From Methanobacteriota archaeon (GTDB taxonomy: Archaea; Thermoplasmatota; Thermoplasmata; RBG-16-68-12), in contig JAIBJG010000008.1 of the NCBI GenBank assembly GCA_020029475.1, positions 1 to 36,249 on the forward strand: a stretch of DNA of 36,249 nt, in the 5' to 3' direction. Numbering within the stretch: the stretch's first letter is position 1; each line of letters begins with the position of its first letter. Shown one piece after another: positions 25,392-32,450 of the stretch. The position numbers and the translations under genes were made by a program. The notes below the pieces were generated by a model. It did not search any database and was not told the DNA's origin. It saw only the letters and a program-made list of their open reading frames with translations.

Positions 25392-26408
25392 ATGAAGGTC
25401 GGTGAGTTCGTCCGGGAGCTGCGGGTCGACCGCGCGTACGACCCGAGGGAGATCATCTCCACCTGGACGGAGAAGGACCTCCTCGACGGGAAGGTCGTCG
25501 ACGCGTGGGTGATCATCTTCCGGACCCGCGGGTGCTACTGGGCGCACGCCTCGGGATGCTCGATGTGCGGCTACGTGAACGACACCGCCGTGGACGTGAG
25601 CGACGCGGACCTCCGGCACCAGCTCGACTCCGTCCTCTCCCGCCACCGGGACCAGCCGATGGTGAAGGTGTACACGTCCGGGAACTTCTTCGACGACCAC
25701 GAGCTCTCCCCGGACTCCCGCCGCGCGGTCCTGGAGGGGCTCGGGGACCGGTGCGACAAGGTGATCGTGGAGACCCTCTCCCACATGATCCGGAGGGAGC
25801 AGGTCGAGGAGGCGATGACGTCCGTGGACCACCTCGAGGTCGCGTTCGGCCTGGAGTCCACGAACGACCGGGTCCTCCGGTACGGCGTGAACAAGATGTG
25901 GGGCCTGAAGGAGCACGCCCGCGCGGCCGCGCTCGTACGTGCGGCGGGCGGGACCGTGAAGACGTACCTGCTCGTGAAGCCCCCGTTCCTGACGGAGAAG
26001 GAGGCGATCGAGGACGCCGTGCAGTCCGGGCACGACGCGGACCCGCACTCGGACACGATCTCGTTCAACCCCGTGAACGTGCAGAGGAACACCCTCGTGG
26101 ACCACCTGTTCAAGCGGCGGCAGTACCGGCCGCCGTGGCTGTGGTCCGTCGTCGAGGTCCTCGAGCGGACGCGGGAGCTCAAGGCCCACGTGAAGAGCCA
26201 CCCGACCGCGGGCGGGATGCGGCGGGGCGCCCACAACTGCGGGGCGTGCGACCGGCGGGTGATCGACGCGATCGAGGAGTTCTCCCTCGGACTCCGGAGG
26301 GACTTCGCGGACCTCGACTGCGCGTGCCGCACGGAATGGCGGGCGGAACTCGAGCTCCAGGACTTCCTCATGTGCACGGGGGACGTCCGGGCCCTCCTGA
26401 CGCGGTAA
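25392..26408 (+). CDS. raSEA: Archaeosine biosynthesis radical SAM enzyme RaSEA
   Basis: RaSEA works with the lyase-type archaeosine synthase ArcS to turn preQ0-lysine at tRNA position 15 into archaeosine, an archaeal tRNA modification. The 338 residues carry a radical SAM cysteine motif at C48, C56 and C59 (C-x7-C-x2-C, in CYWAHASGCSMCGY), a spacing found in this family and in Elp3-like enzymes but not in classical radical SAM proteins. KVYTSGNFFDDHELSP and VAFGLESTNDRVLRYGVNK follow, with C-terminal Cys residues (NCGACD, CACR) that may bind a second metal site. ATG 25392 leaves a short gap after the VapC remnant and follows a GC-rich leader. Neighbouring tRNA-processing genes give weak supporting context. 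Confidence 0.88.
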   Translation: MKVGEFVRELRVDRAYDPREIISTWTEKDLLDGKVVDAWVIIFRTRGCYWAHASGCSMCGYVNDTAVDVSDADLRHQLDSVLSRHRDQPMVKVYTSGNFFDDHELSPDSRRAVLEGLGDRCDKVIVETLSHMIRREQVEEAMTSVDHLEVAFGLESTNDRVLRYGVNKMWGLKEHARAAALVRAAGGTVKTYLLVKPPFLTEKEAIEDAVQSGHDADPHSDTISFNPVNVQRNTLVDHLFKRRQYRPPWLWSVVEVLERTRELKAHVKSHPTAGGMRRGAHNCGACDRRVIDAIEEFSLGLRRDFADLDCACRTEWRAELELQDFLMCTGDVRALLTR

Positions 26409-26411
26409 GGC

Positions 26412-26418
26412 TTTTATC
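26412..26418 (+). promoter_or_regulatory. TATA-like box before the DUF5611-like gene
   Basis: TTTTATC begins a few bases after the raSEA stop and lies 26-32 bases before ATG 26444, the distance expected for a leaderless or nearly leaderless archaeal transcript. Confidence 0.5.
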
Positions 26419-26443
26419 CGGCGGGGGATTCCGCGCCGATTCC

Positions 26444-26767
26444 ATGCGGGCGTATGAACTCCGCCGGGGTTGGGCGAAGAACCTCTCGGGCGACAACCTC
26501 CGCGCGATCGCCGCGGAGACGTTCGGGTCCGCGACCACGCAGGACGGCAAGGTCGTGGCGAGCTTCGGAGCCGCGACGCGGCTCGCCGCGTGGACGGACG
26601 GGAAGTCCCTCTTCGTGGACACGGAGATGAATCCGAACGTCCCGGACGACGTCGCCCGGAAGACGATCGGCGCCTTCAACCGGTTCCTCGAGGCGGGGAC
26701 AGGGTACAACGCGAAGGAGCGCGCGAAGCGCGCGCAGCAGAGCGCAAAGGCGAGCGAAAAGGGGTAG
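26444..26767 (+). CDS. Small conserved archaeal protein (DUF5611-like)
   Basis: The 107 residues read MRAYELRRGWAKNLSGDNLR, then alternating strands (KVVASFGAATRLAAWTDGKS, LFVDTEMNPNV), a helix, and a basic disordered tail (KERAKRAQQSAKASEKG). The pattern matches small archaeal proteins I associate with the DUF5611 family, of unknown function; the family name is from memory and should be treated as tentative. The start is well supported by the TATA box. A much longer open frame upstream is a shadow of raSEA. Confidence 0.7.
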   Translation: MRAYELRRGWAKNLSGDNLRAIAAETFGSATTQDGKVVASFGAATRLAAWTDGKSLFVDTEMNPNVPDDVARKTIGAFNRFLEAGTGYNAKERAKRAQQSAKASEKG

Positions 26768-26835
26768 CGGGAGGGCCGCGGAGAAGCGGTCTCGCTCCCG
26801 CTCGTTCGTCGGAAGGGACGGCGGTGGCTCCGGGC

Positions 26836-27150
26836 CTACATGCCGAAGAGCGCACCGAGCCCGGCAGCGGCCTCTTCCTCGCTGACCTTCTCCTCTTCCT
26901 TCTTCTCTTCCTTCTTCTTCTCTTCTTTCTTGTCGCCCGACGGGGGCGGGGCGGCGGCGGGGCCGGACGGCACTAGTGCAGCCGTCGCGATCGCCTCGTC
27001 GATGTTCACGCCCTCGAGGGCGGCGGTCAGGGCCTTCACGCGGGTCTCGTCGACCTTCACGCCGGCGGCGGTGAGGACCCTCTTCAGGTTCTCCTCGTTC
27101 ACCGGCTTGCCGGCCGCGTGCAGGACGAGCGCGCCATAGACGTACTCCAT
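26836..27150 (-). CDS. rpl12: Ribosomal stalk protein L12 (P1-type)
   Basis: The 104 residues form the archaeal stalk dimer protein: N-terminal helical dimerisation domain ([20 protein letters not shown], then [20 protein letters not shown]), an Ala/Pro hinge, a Lys/Glu stretch and the conserved tail [14 protein letters not shown] that binds translation factors. ATG 27150 is preceded by an excellent ribosome-binding site (AAGGAGGTGA) at normal distance; the frame upstream of it is not conserved. It is the last gene after rpl1 and rpl10, 33 bases downstream of rpl10. Confidence 0.97.
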   Translation of the reverse strand: MEYVYGALVLHAAGKPVNEENLKRVLTAAGVKVDETRVKALTAALEGVNIDEAIATAALVPSGPAAAPPPSGDKKEEKKKEEKKEEEKVSEEEAAAGLGALFGM

Positions 27151-27183
27151 GCTTCGTTCACCTCCTTGTAGGATCGTCACGGT

Positions 27184-28173
27184 TCATCCGAAGAGCGAGC
27201 CGAGGCCCGCGGCGGCCTCCTCCTCGCTCGGCTTCTCCTCCTTCTTCTCCGCCTTCTCCGGCCCCTTCGCGGGGGCCGCCTTCCGGCCGCCGCCTCCGAG
27301 CTGCTTCCGGGTCTCCTCGTCGACCGCGTCCGGGGCGCGCGCCGCGAGGGCGAGGGCCTGGGCCTGTGCCTTCGCGAGGAGGAACTTCACGCTCTCCTTC
27401 GTGGGGAACCCGGACTCCATCGCGAGGGCGAGCGCCCGGCGGAACGCGGTGGAGATCAGGGGCTTGATCGTCTGCTTGCTCGCGTACCCGGCGAAGACCG
27501 CGAGGTTCAGCGCCTGGCGCCCCGCGAGGGAGAGGTCCGCGCGGACCTTCGCGTCGTCCAAGGAAAGGACGTCCCGCGGGAACACCATCCCGCCCTCGTA
27601 CGCGCCGCGGAGGTCCAGGCCGACCGTGAGCGGGTAGATCTCGAGGCGGGTGAGGGCCTGGGCGACCTCCCGCGGGATCCGGTCCCCCGCCTTCACGAGG
27701 AGCTTGTCCTTCTTGATCACGACCTTGCCGCGCTCGATCGCGGCGGGGACGCCCGCCTTCTGGAGCTCCCCGACGATCGGCCCGGGCTTGAACGGGGTGT
27801 CGCCCTCGCGGACCCAGATGTCCTCGGGGGCCCGCTCCCCGCCCCGCGCGGGGGCCTTCGTCTTCGTCGCCTCCATCTCCTTGTAGAGGCGGAAGGGGTT
27901 GATCGCCGCAGTCACGACCGCGGTCTGGTCCTGGACGACGTCTACGAGGCCTTCGAGCCCCTTCTTCTTCGAGGCCGCCTCCTTCAGGGCGATCCGGAGG
28001 AGGTTGTTCTTGGAGACCTTGAGGGTCGCGCGGCCGAGAAGCCGCTTCCGCATCGCCTGGAACTGCGGGGCGGGGATCCCGCGGATGTTCACGATCCCGA
28101 TCACGGGGGACCGCTCGAATTCCTGGACAAGGCCCTTGACCGCCTCGAGCTTCCGGGGAGCGACGTGGGCCAT
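27184..28173 (-). CDS. rpl10: Ribosomal stalk base protein L10 (P0)
   Basis: The 329-residue P0 anchors L12 dimers to 23S rRNA. The N-terminal rRNA-binding domain includes RSPVIGIVNIRGIPAPQFQ, MRKRLLGRATLKVSKNNLL and FKPGPIVGELQKAGVPAAIE. The C-terminal part has the L12-binding helices (ALALAMESGFPTKESVKFLL) and the same [13 protein letters not shown] tail as L12, which is standard in archaea. ATG 28173 follows a purine-rich site (GAGGCGGTGA); GTG 28179 two codons upstream is possible. It begins ten bases downstream of the rpl1 stop, so it is cotranscribed with it. Confidence 0.96.
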   Translation of the reverse strand: MAHVAPRKLEAVKGLVQEFERSPVIGIVNIRGIPAPQFQAMRKRLLGRATLKVSKNNLLRIALKEAASKKKGLEGLVDVVQDQTAVVTAAINPFRLYKEMEATKTKAPARGGERAPEDIWVREGDTPFKPGPIVGELQKAGVPAAIERGKVVIKKDKLLVKAGDRIPREVAQALTRLEIYPLTVGLDLRGAYEGGMVFPRDVLSLDDAKVRADLSLAGRQALNLAVFAGYASKQTIKPLISTAFRRALALAMESGFPTKESVKFLLAKAQAQALALAARAPDAVDEETRKQLGGGGRKAAPAKGPEKAEKKEEKPSEEEAAAGLGSLFG

Positions 28174-28183
28174 CGTCACCGCC

Positions 28184-28828
28184 TCACAGGTACCTCACGG
28201 CGGGGCCCATCGTCGTCTTCACCCACGCCGACTGGATGTTGAACCGCCCGCGCTCGAGCTTCCCCAGGACCCGGCGCATCAGGAAGTCCAGGTTCTCCGC
28301 GAGGTCCTCCGGAGGCATGTCCCGGGTGCCGATGGGGGCGTGGAACGTGCGCTTGTCCCGCGATCGGACGCGGACCGTGCTCCGCATCGAGTTGATCTGG
28401 GCCGTCGGGTCGGACCCCGGGGGGACGGGACGGGGCATCTTGCCGCGGGGGCCGAACACGACGCCGAGCCGTTTCCCGATCATCGGCATCAGGGGCGCCT
28501 CCGCGATGAAGAAGTCGAACGTGCGGGCGAGCTTCTTCGCCTTCTTCTTGTCCCCCGCGTACGACTCGATCTCCTGGGGCTGGATCACGAGGTCCGCGGT
28601 CCGCGCCTTCTGGGCCATCTCGCCGGAGCCGAAGACGCAGATCTTGATCGGCTTTCCGCGTCCCTTCGGCAGGATGACCTCCTCGTCGAGGCGGTTCTTG
28701 GGGACGGACAGGTCTACGTCCCGCAGGTTCACGGAGACCTCCACGGTCTCCTTGAACTTCCGTTCCGGGGCCGACTCGATGGCCTTCCGGACCGTCTCGA
28801 CCGTCTTCTTCTCTGCCGTACGGGACAC
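28184..28828 (-). CDS. rpl1: Ribosomal protein L1
   Basis: L1 binds the mobile L1 stalk of 23S rRNA and, in several archaea, its own mRNA as an autorepressor. The 214 residues contain KFKETVEVSVNLRDVDLSVP, RLDEEVILPKGRGKPIKICV and GKRLGVVFGPRGKMPRPVPP, which are family features. The start is GTG 28828; the bases just before it are the closing arm of a leader hairpin (28832-28865), so initiation may depend on opening that hairpin. In many archaea rpl11 lies directly upstream; here it is 2.2 kb away beyond a regulator gene and a probable mobile segment. Confidence 0.95.
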   Translation of the reverse strand: MSRTAEKKTVETVRKAIESAPERKFKETVEVSVNLRDVDLSVPKNRLDEEVILPKGRGKPIKICVFGSGEMAQKARTADLVIQPQEIESYAGDKKKAKKLARTFDFFIAEAPLMPMIGKRLGVVFGPRGKMPRPVPPGSDPTAQINSMRSTVRVRSRDKRTFHAPIGTRDMPPEDLAENLDFLMRRVLGKLERGRFNIQSAWVKTTMGPAVRYL

Positions 28829-28831
28829 CCC

Positions 28832-28900
28832 CTGTAGTGCAAGCGGCGCAACGCGCCTCCTACAGTGAGAGGGCGGAGCAAACGACAGGTCCTATTTGAG
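28832..28900 (-). promoter_or_regulatory. rpl1 promoter and leader hairpin, candidate L1-binding site
   Basis: On the minus strand a TATA-like CTCAAATAGG (28891-28900) predicts a start near 28868. The leader then folds at once. Outer stem is CTGTAG/CTACAG (28865-28860 with 28837-28832) and inner stem is GGCGC-GTT-GCGCC (28857-28845). The asymmetric interior loop between them has GA on the 5' side and GCTTGCA on the 3' side. This resembles, from memory, the L1 site in methanococcal L1 mRNA: a helix, GA plus GGC on one side, GCC plus an unpaired run on the other. The outer stem ends three bases before the GTG start, so bound L1 could block initiation. Confidence 0.6.
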
Positions 28901-28942
28901 GGTTGCGCGGTGGAGGGCTGCGTTCCACGGACCCAGCCCTAA

Positions 28943-29152
28943 CTCCGGTCGTGGAACAATCTGCTACGTCCGTGGAACAGGGGGCGCCGCATTGGGTCGG
29001 TAGTCGTTGAATGGCGCGAAGCCAGGGCAGTGCTTCCAAGACGTGACCGGATCCTCATCGATGTGCCCTCCGGGGTCGTCGACCCGATCGAGATCGCGTG
29101 GATCGAGTTCAACAGCGGGGGCATCCCGATCACCGTGAAGCGGGAAACGTAG
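28943..29152 (+). pseudogene. C-terminal fragment of an unrecognised gene
   Basis: This stretch has no good start codon but reads as protein-like sequence in one frame: GSVVVEWREARAVL, then DRILIDVPSGVVDPIEIAWI and EFNSGGIPITVKRET before TAG 29150-29152. The composition and the regular strand pattern suggest the tail of a real protein cut off by the left end of the mobile segment. I cannot name the family, and a chance open frame in GC-rich DNA is possible. Confidence 0.3.
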
Positions 29153-29219
29153 GACGCCCCGACCGGTCCGCCATCGAGCGTGCCACAGGCGATGGATTCT
29201 GTGCCACCCTTGAACCAAA

Positions 29220-29241
29220 GTTTTTGTATAGAACTGTATAC
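29220..29241 (+). promoter_or_regulatory. Promoter region of the DUF1801 gene with dyad
   Basis: An AT-rich stretch (GTTTTTGTATAG) stands out in this GC-rich genome and overlaps the dyad GTATA (29226-29230), six bases, TATAC (29237-29241). The predicted start would be about 29255, some 25 bases ahead of ATG 29279. The dyad may be an operator. Confidence 0.4.
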
Positions 29242-29278
29242 ACAATTAGGCCAAGAAAACCCTTGGAGATGGATCACC

Positions 29279-29740
29279 ATGGAGCGCAAGAACAAGACAA
29301 CGGCGGCTGCAAAGTTCAAGGGATTCACGGACGAGGAACGAGTCGCGATGAAGGACCGCGTCCAAGAGCTGAAGGCGGCCGAGCGCCGCGGCCCGCGCGC
29401 GGACAAGGCGGACGGGGAAGGCGCCGTGCTCGCGAAGATCGCCGAGATGCCGGAACCGGATCGCGCCATGGGCAAGCGGCTCCATGCTGTCATCAAAGCC
29501 AGTGCGCCAGCCCTCTCGCCGAAAACCTGGTACGGGATGCCCGCGTATGCCAAGGACGACAAGGTCGTCTGCTACTTCCAAAGCGCGCAGAAGTTCAAAA
29601 CGAGGTACATGACGTTCGGCTTCAGCGACGAGGCGAACCTCGATGAAGGCGCCCTGTGGCCGGTCGCCTTCGCGCTGAAGGAGCTGACCGCCACCGAAGA
29701 GGCAAGGATCAGCGCGCTCGTGAAGAAAGCGGTGAGCTGA
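29279..29740 (+). CDS. DUF1801-domain protein, probably acquired from bacteria
   Basis: The 153 residues match a subgroup of DUF1801 (YdhG-like) proteins that I know mainly from actinobacteria: [58 protein letters not shown] and [20 protein letters not shown], then [20 protein letters not shown]. The function is not firmly known; the fold is related to frataxin-like or iron-chaperone proteins. ATG 29279 begins just before the usual Lys-rich N-terminus. Lower GC in its surroundings, its position within the inverted-repeat-bounded segment and the fragment of another bacterial-type gene right after it support lateral transfer. Confidence 0.85.
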   Translation: MERKNKTTAAAKFKGFTDEERVAMKDRVQELKAAERRGPRADKADGEGAVLAKIAEMPEPDRAMGKRLHAVIKASAPALSPKTWYGMPAYAKDDKVVCYFQSAQKFKTRYMTFGFSDEANLDEGALWPVAFALKELTATEEARISALVKKAVS

Positions 29741-29803
29741 GGACTGATCGCAAGTGTAAGAGACCCCGACGGTAACATCATCGGGCCTATTCAGTCGCCG
29801 TGA
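29741..29803 (+). pseudogene. C-terminal remnant of a glyoxalase/VOC-fold gene
   Basis: Directly after the DUF1801 stop, in the same frame, the sequence reads SVRDPDGNIIGPIQSP and then TGA (29801-29803). RDPDGNIIGL is the very characteristic C-terminal motif of vicinal-oxygen-chelate (glyoxalase/bleomycin-resistance) proteins. Only about 20 codons remain, so most of the gene has been deleted. The rest of the gap to 30122 holds the right end of the mobile segment and no gene I can support. Confidence 0.5.
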
Positions 29804-30122
29804 GCGCGCCAGCGACAAATCGGTATTTCGCTCGCGCGCACTGTGCGGCCGCGCAAGTAATTTACCAGAAACATTCACCCGCCCAACAAAGCGTGGACTG
29901 GACGGTGGGGATTCTGCGCAAATCTCAAGCAGTTTTCCACGCCTCAGCCTTTTTCCGCTCGGACGATGCACAGGCACAGGATTTCGCAGCGCCGGGCTTA
30001 TCCGGTTTGTCAGGGGACTCGGCCCGTGGAACAGCGTCCTGGACACGGGGAACAGTTAGGGGGTCGCGGAACGCAGCCGCGGCGACACAGACCCGTCGGG
30101 GAGCGGGAGCGGTCGCTCCGAA

Positions 30123-30158
30123 TTATCATCCGAGGGATGATAAAACACGCAACGTTTA
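30123..30158 (+). promoter_or_regulatory. Operator palindrome and TATA box of the TrmB-like gene
   Basis: A perfect inverted repeat, TTATCATCC (30123-30131), GAG, GGATGATAA (30135-30143), lies just upstream of the TATA-like CGTTTATC (30153-30160 region). The predicted start is near 30180-30185, so the ATG at 30185 would be leaderless. The outer bases TATCA...TGATA resemble the TATCAC-N5-GTGATA sites reported for TrmB proteins in Thermococcales (recalled, not checked). Autoregulation by the downstream gene product is the natural reading. Confidence 0.6.
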
Positions 30159-30184
30159 TCGCTCCCTTCTCCATCGACCGCTCG

Positions 30185-31000
30185 ATGCGGGAGGAGGAGG
30201 CGCTCGCGGCACTCGAGAGGCTCGGCCTGACCCGGAAGGAGGGGAAGGCGTACATCGTCCTCGTCCGGTCCGGCGCGTCGACGGCTTCCGAGGTGTCTCG
30301 ACTCCTTGCCGTCCAGTACCCCGCGGTGTACCGGATCCTCCACAGCCTCCAGGGAAAGGGGTGGATCGAGGCCTCCCGGGACCGCCCGAATCGCTACCGG
30401 GCCCGCAATCCCCGAGTCGTCGCGGAGCAGGCCCGCCAGGCCCACGCGGACGAGCTCGTCGCGGCCGCGGAGCAGACCGCCGCCCTTGCGGACGAATTCA
30501 CCGCCCGGCCCCGCGGGCTCGAGGCGGACCTGTACCTGTACAAGGGACCCGAGGGAGTCGGGAACAAATTGCGGGAGGTCGTCCTCGCGGCGACGGGGGA
30601 GATCCTCGTCGTCTCCCCGTTCGCCGTGGACCCCGAGGTCCTCCGGATGATCCTCGGCGCGCTCCGTCGCTCCCGGCAGCGGTCCCGGGTCATCCTGAAC
30701 CAGGCGAACGCGGAAGACGTCGAGCGGCTCCGCGGGGACCTTGCGAGCTCCGTCCGGATCGAGCTGCGCTTCCCCGCCATGCCGCACCCGGACACGCGCC
30801 TCGCCCACACGTTCGTGTTCCCGAGCGACCGGGAGCTGTTCATCCTGAACTCGTTCTACCGCGAAGGCGCTCTCGTCCTCGAGAAGCTCCAGGGGCTGTG
30901 GATCGGGGACGCCGACTACGTCCGCCTGCAGCTCGAGGCGATGGTCCGCGGTCTTGCGGCCCCGTCGCGTCGCAGGACCCGCGCGCTCCCTCGCGGATGA
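30185..31000 (+). CDS. TrmB-family transcription regulator
   Basis: The 271 residues start with a TrmB winged helix (ALAALERLGLTRKEGKAYIV, LVRSGASTASEVSRLLAVQY, PAVYRILHSLQGKGWIEASR) and a helical linker. A C-terminal phospholipase-D-like domain follows (GVGNKLREVVLAATGEILVV, SPFAVDPEVLRMILGALRRS). The C-terminal sugar-binding domain of classical TrmB is absent, so the ligand is unknown. ATG 30185 is chosen because it is 25-30 bases after the TATA box; ATG 30137 lies within the operator palindrome, upstream of the box. The gene sits between rpl11 and rpl1 and is convergent with rpl11, nine bases apart. Confidence 0.85.
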   Translation: MREEEALAALERLGLTRKEGKAYIVLVRSGASTASEVSRLLAVQYPAVYRILHSLQGKGWIEASRDRPNRYRARNPRVVAEQARQAHADELVAAAEQTAALADEFTARPRGLEADLYLYKGPEGVGNKLREVVLAATGEILVVSPFAVDPEVLRMILGALRRSRQRSRVILNQANAEDVERLRGDLASSVRIELRFPAMPHPDTRLAHTFVFPSDRELFILNSFYREGALVLEKLQGLWIGDADYVRLQLEAMVRGLAAPSRRRTRALPRG

Positions 31001-31009
31001 GGCGGCGCC

Positions 31010-31492
31010 TCACGCCTTCGCGAAGGCCTTGTCGTACTTCCCCGCGCGGATCTCCGCGGTGATGTCCTTCGGGTTCTTCCCGTCCACCGTGATGCCCATC
31101 GATAGGGAGGTGCCGACGACCTCGAGGACGCGCCCCTTCAGGTCCTTCGCGAGAGTCACGTCCGCCTTCATGTTCGCGATCCGGATCGCCTGGGCGATCG
31201 ACAGGTTCCCGATCCGGGTCTTCCCTGCCTCACCGCTCCCCTTCTCCGCCCCGATCTCCTTCAGGATCAGCGCGGAGGTTGGGGGCGTGCCGATCTCGAT
31301 CGTGTACGACTTCGTCTTCGTGTCGATGACGAGCTTCACGGGGACCTTCATCCCCTCGAAGGACTTCGTGCGATCGTTGATCGCCTTCACAATCTCCATG
31401 ATGTTCATCCCCATGGGGCCGAGGGCGGGACCCAGGGGCGGCCCCGCGGTCGCCTTCCCGCCGTCCACGAGGACCTCGAGGACTTCCGCCAT
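31010..31492 (-). CDS. rpl11: Ribosomal protein L11
   Basis: L11 binds the GTPase-associated region of 23S rRNA. The 160 residues begin MAEVLEVLVDGGKATAGPPL and continue GPALGPMGMNIMEIVKAIND, the proline-rich segment of the family. The C-terminal rRNA-binding domain includes NLSIAQAIRIANMKADVTLA and EVVGTSLSMGITVDGK. It starts directly after the spt5 stop, so it belongs to the ftsZ-secE-spt5-rpl11 transcript. The normally adjacent rpl1 is displaced. Confidence 0.97.
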   Translation of the reverse strand: MAEVLEVLVDGGKATAGPPLGPALGPMGMNIMEIVKAINDRTKSFEGMKVPVKLVIDTKTKSYTIEIGTPPTSALILKEIGAEKGSGEAGKTRIGNLSIAQAIRIANMKADVTLAKDLKGRVLEVVGTSLSMGITVDGKNPKDITAEIRAGKYDKAFAKA

Positions 31493-32437
31493 CTACTTCT
31501 CCTCCTCCTTCTGCAGCACCCGCACCTGGGTGCCCGGGACGGTGACAGGGATCCGGACCATCGCCTCGAAGAGCTCCACGGTGACCTCCTCCTTCGTCTC
31601 GTCGATCTTCATCACGCGCGCCTTCTCGCCCTTGAACGGCCCCGCCATCAGTTCCACGATGTCCCCCTCCATGATCCCGCTCACGACGGGCTTCGGGGTC
31701 AGGTACATCTCGATCTCGGAGAACGGGATCCCGGCGGACTCCCCCTCGCCCTTCAGGACGCCGCGGGCCCGGCGGATCCCCCGGACGACCTCTTCGAGGC
31801 GATCCGGGTTCATCGACTCCACGTAGATGTACCCGCCGCGGGAGCCCGCGGGGACGAGGATCGAGAAGACGCCGAGGTCCCGGGCCTTCGCCCGGGCGAG
31901 CAGGGCGTCCGCGACGGTCCGCTCGTGGCCGATGCTCGTCTTCACCGCGATCATCGCCTGCCGCGCGGTCGCGGAGATCGTCTTCGTGTCGTACACCGCG
32001 GGATCGCTCTTCGACGTCGCGGTGAGGAGGAGGGTGAGCTTGTCCCCGTACCGCGCGCCTTTCGGGCACGTGACCTGGAGGGTGATCTCCCGGGAACCCC
32101 CGCCGATCAGCGTGATCTCCTTCTCGATGATCTTCGTGAACGTGACGTCCCAGGGCTTCTGCTCGGCCCCCCAGATCTTGATTCCCCACTCCGGCGGATC
32201 GGGCGCCTCCGACGCGTAGTTCACGTCGACCTTGATCCGGATCGTGTCGTCGTCCGTCCCCGTGTTCGTCACGAGAATCTCGTACTCCCGCGACTGACCC
32301 GCGGTCATCGCGGCCTTCTCGTCCGCGGGCTTCGTGAACTCGAGCTTCACCCCTCGGGTCGGCGCCGCGGGTCTCTCCTGGACGGCCTCCGCGGCCCTCG
32401 GCACGGGAGCCTTCGCCTGGTCGTCGAACAGTCCCAT
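31493..32437 (-). CDS. spt5: Transcription elongation factor Spt5 with N-terminal Ig-like extension
   Basis: Spt5 (NusG) clamps RNA polymerase for processive elongation, with Spt4. Here residues about 160-245 are the NGN domain (AMIAVKTSIGHERTVADALL, GYIYVESMNPDRLEEVVRGI) and about 253-310 the KOW domain (GIMEGDIVELMAGPFKGEKA). The first 158 residues are extra: archaeal Spt5 is usually about 150 residues in total. This extension looks like a beta-sandwich of the NEW3/CARDB type (LEFTKPADEKAAMTAGQSRE, YEILVTNTGTDDDTIRIKV, GSREITLQVTCPKGARYGDK). The frame is uninterrupted and a start at ATG 32437 is 13 bases from the secE stop, so the fusion appears real. Confidence 0.93.
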   Translation of the reverse strand: MGLFDDQAKAPVPRAAEAVQERPAAPTRGVKLEFTKPADEKAAMTAGQSREYEILVTNTGTDDDTIRIKVDVNYASEAPDPPEWGIKIWGAEQKPWDVTFTKIIEKEITLIGGGSREITLQVTCPKGARYGDKLTLLLTATSKSDPAVYDTKTISATARQAMIAVKTSIGHERTVADALLARAKARDLGVFSILVPAGSRGGYIYVESMNPDRLEEVVRGIRRARGVLKGEGESAGIPFSEIEMYLTPKPVVSGIMEGDIVELMAGPFKGEKARVMKIDETKEEVTVELFEAMVRIPVTVPGTQVRVLQKEEEK

Positions 32438-32450
32438 GTCCCCGCACCTT

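Larger units (their letters stand above)
28916..30078. mobile_element. Putative non-autonomous mobile segment with terminal inverted repeats
   Basis: The ends share an exact 11-bp inverted repeat, GGCTGCGTTCC (28916-28926) and GGAACGCAGCC (30068-30078). Similarity continues inwards with small gaps to CCTAACT (28938-28944) and AGTTAGG (30054-30060), about 25-29 bp per side. Inside each end are repeats of the type CGTGGAACA. GGAAC occurs at 28953 and 28974 on the left, and at 30028, 30049 and 30068 on the right, spaced 19-21 bp. Such phased subterminal repeats are typical recombinase-binding sites. The segment contains no transposase. It carries a DUF1801 gene and two gene fragments. I see no convincing target-site duplication. 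Confidence 0.5.

Noticed and set aside
28939-29562. Minus-strand open frames opposite DUF1801
   Set aside because: No family features; the plus-strand DUF1801 frame is convincing and has a promoter.
28906-30088. Target-site duplication flanking the inverted-repeat segment
   Set aside because: Bases next to the ends (TGGAG and GCGGC) do not match; a weak GCGG similarity a few bases out is expected by chance in this GC content.
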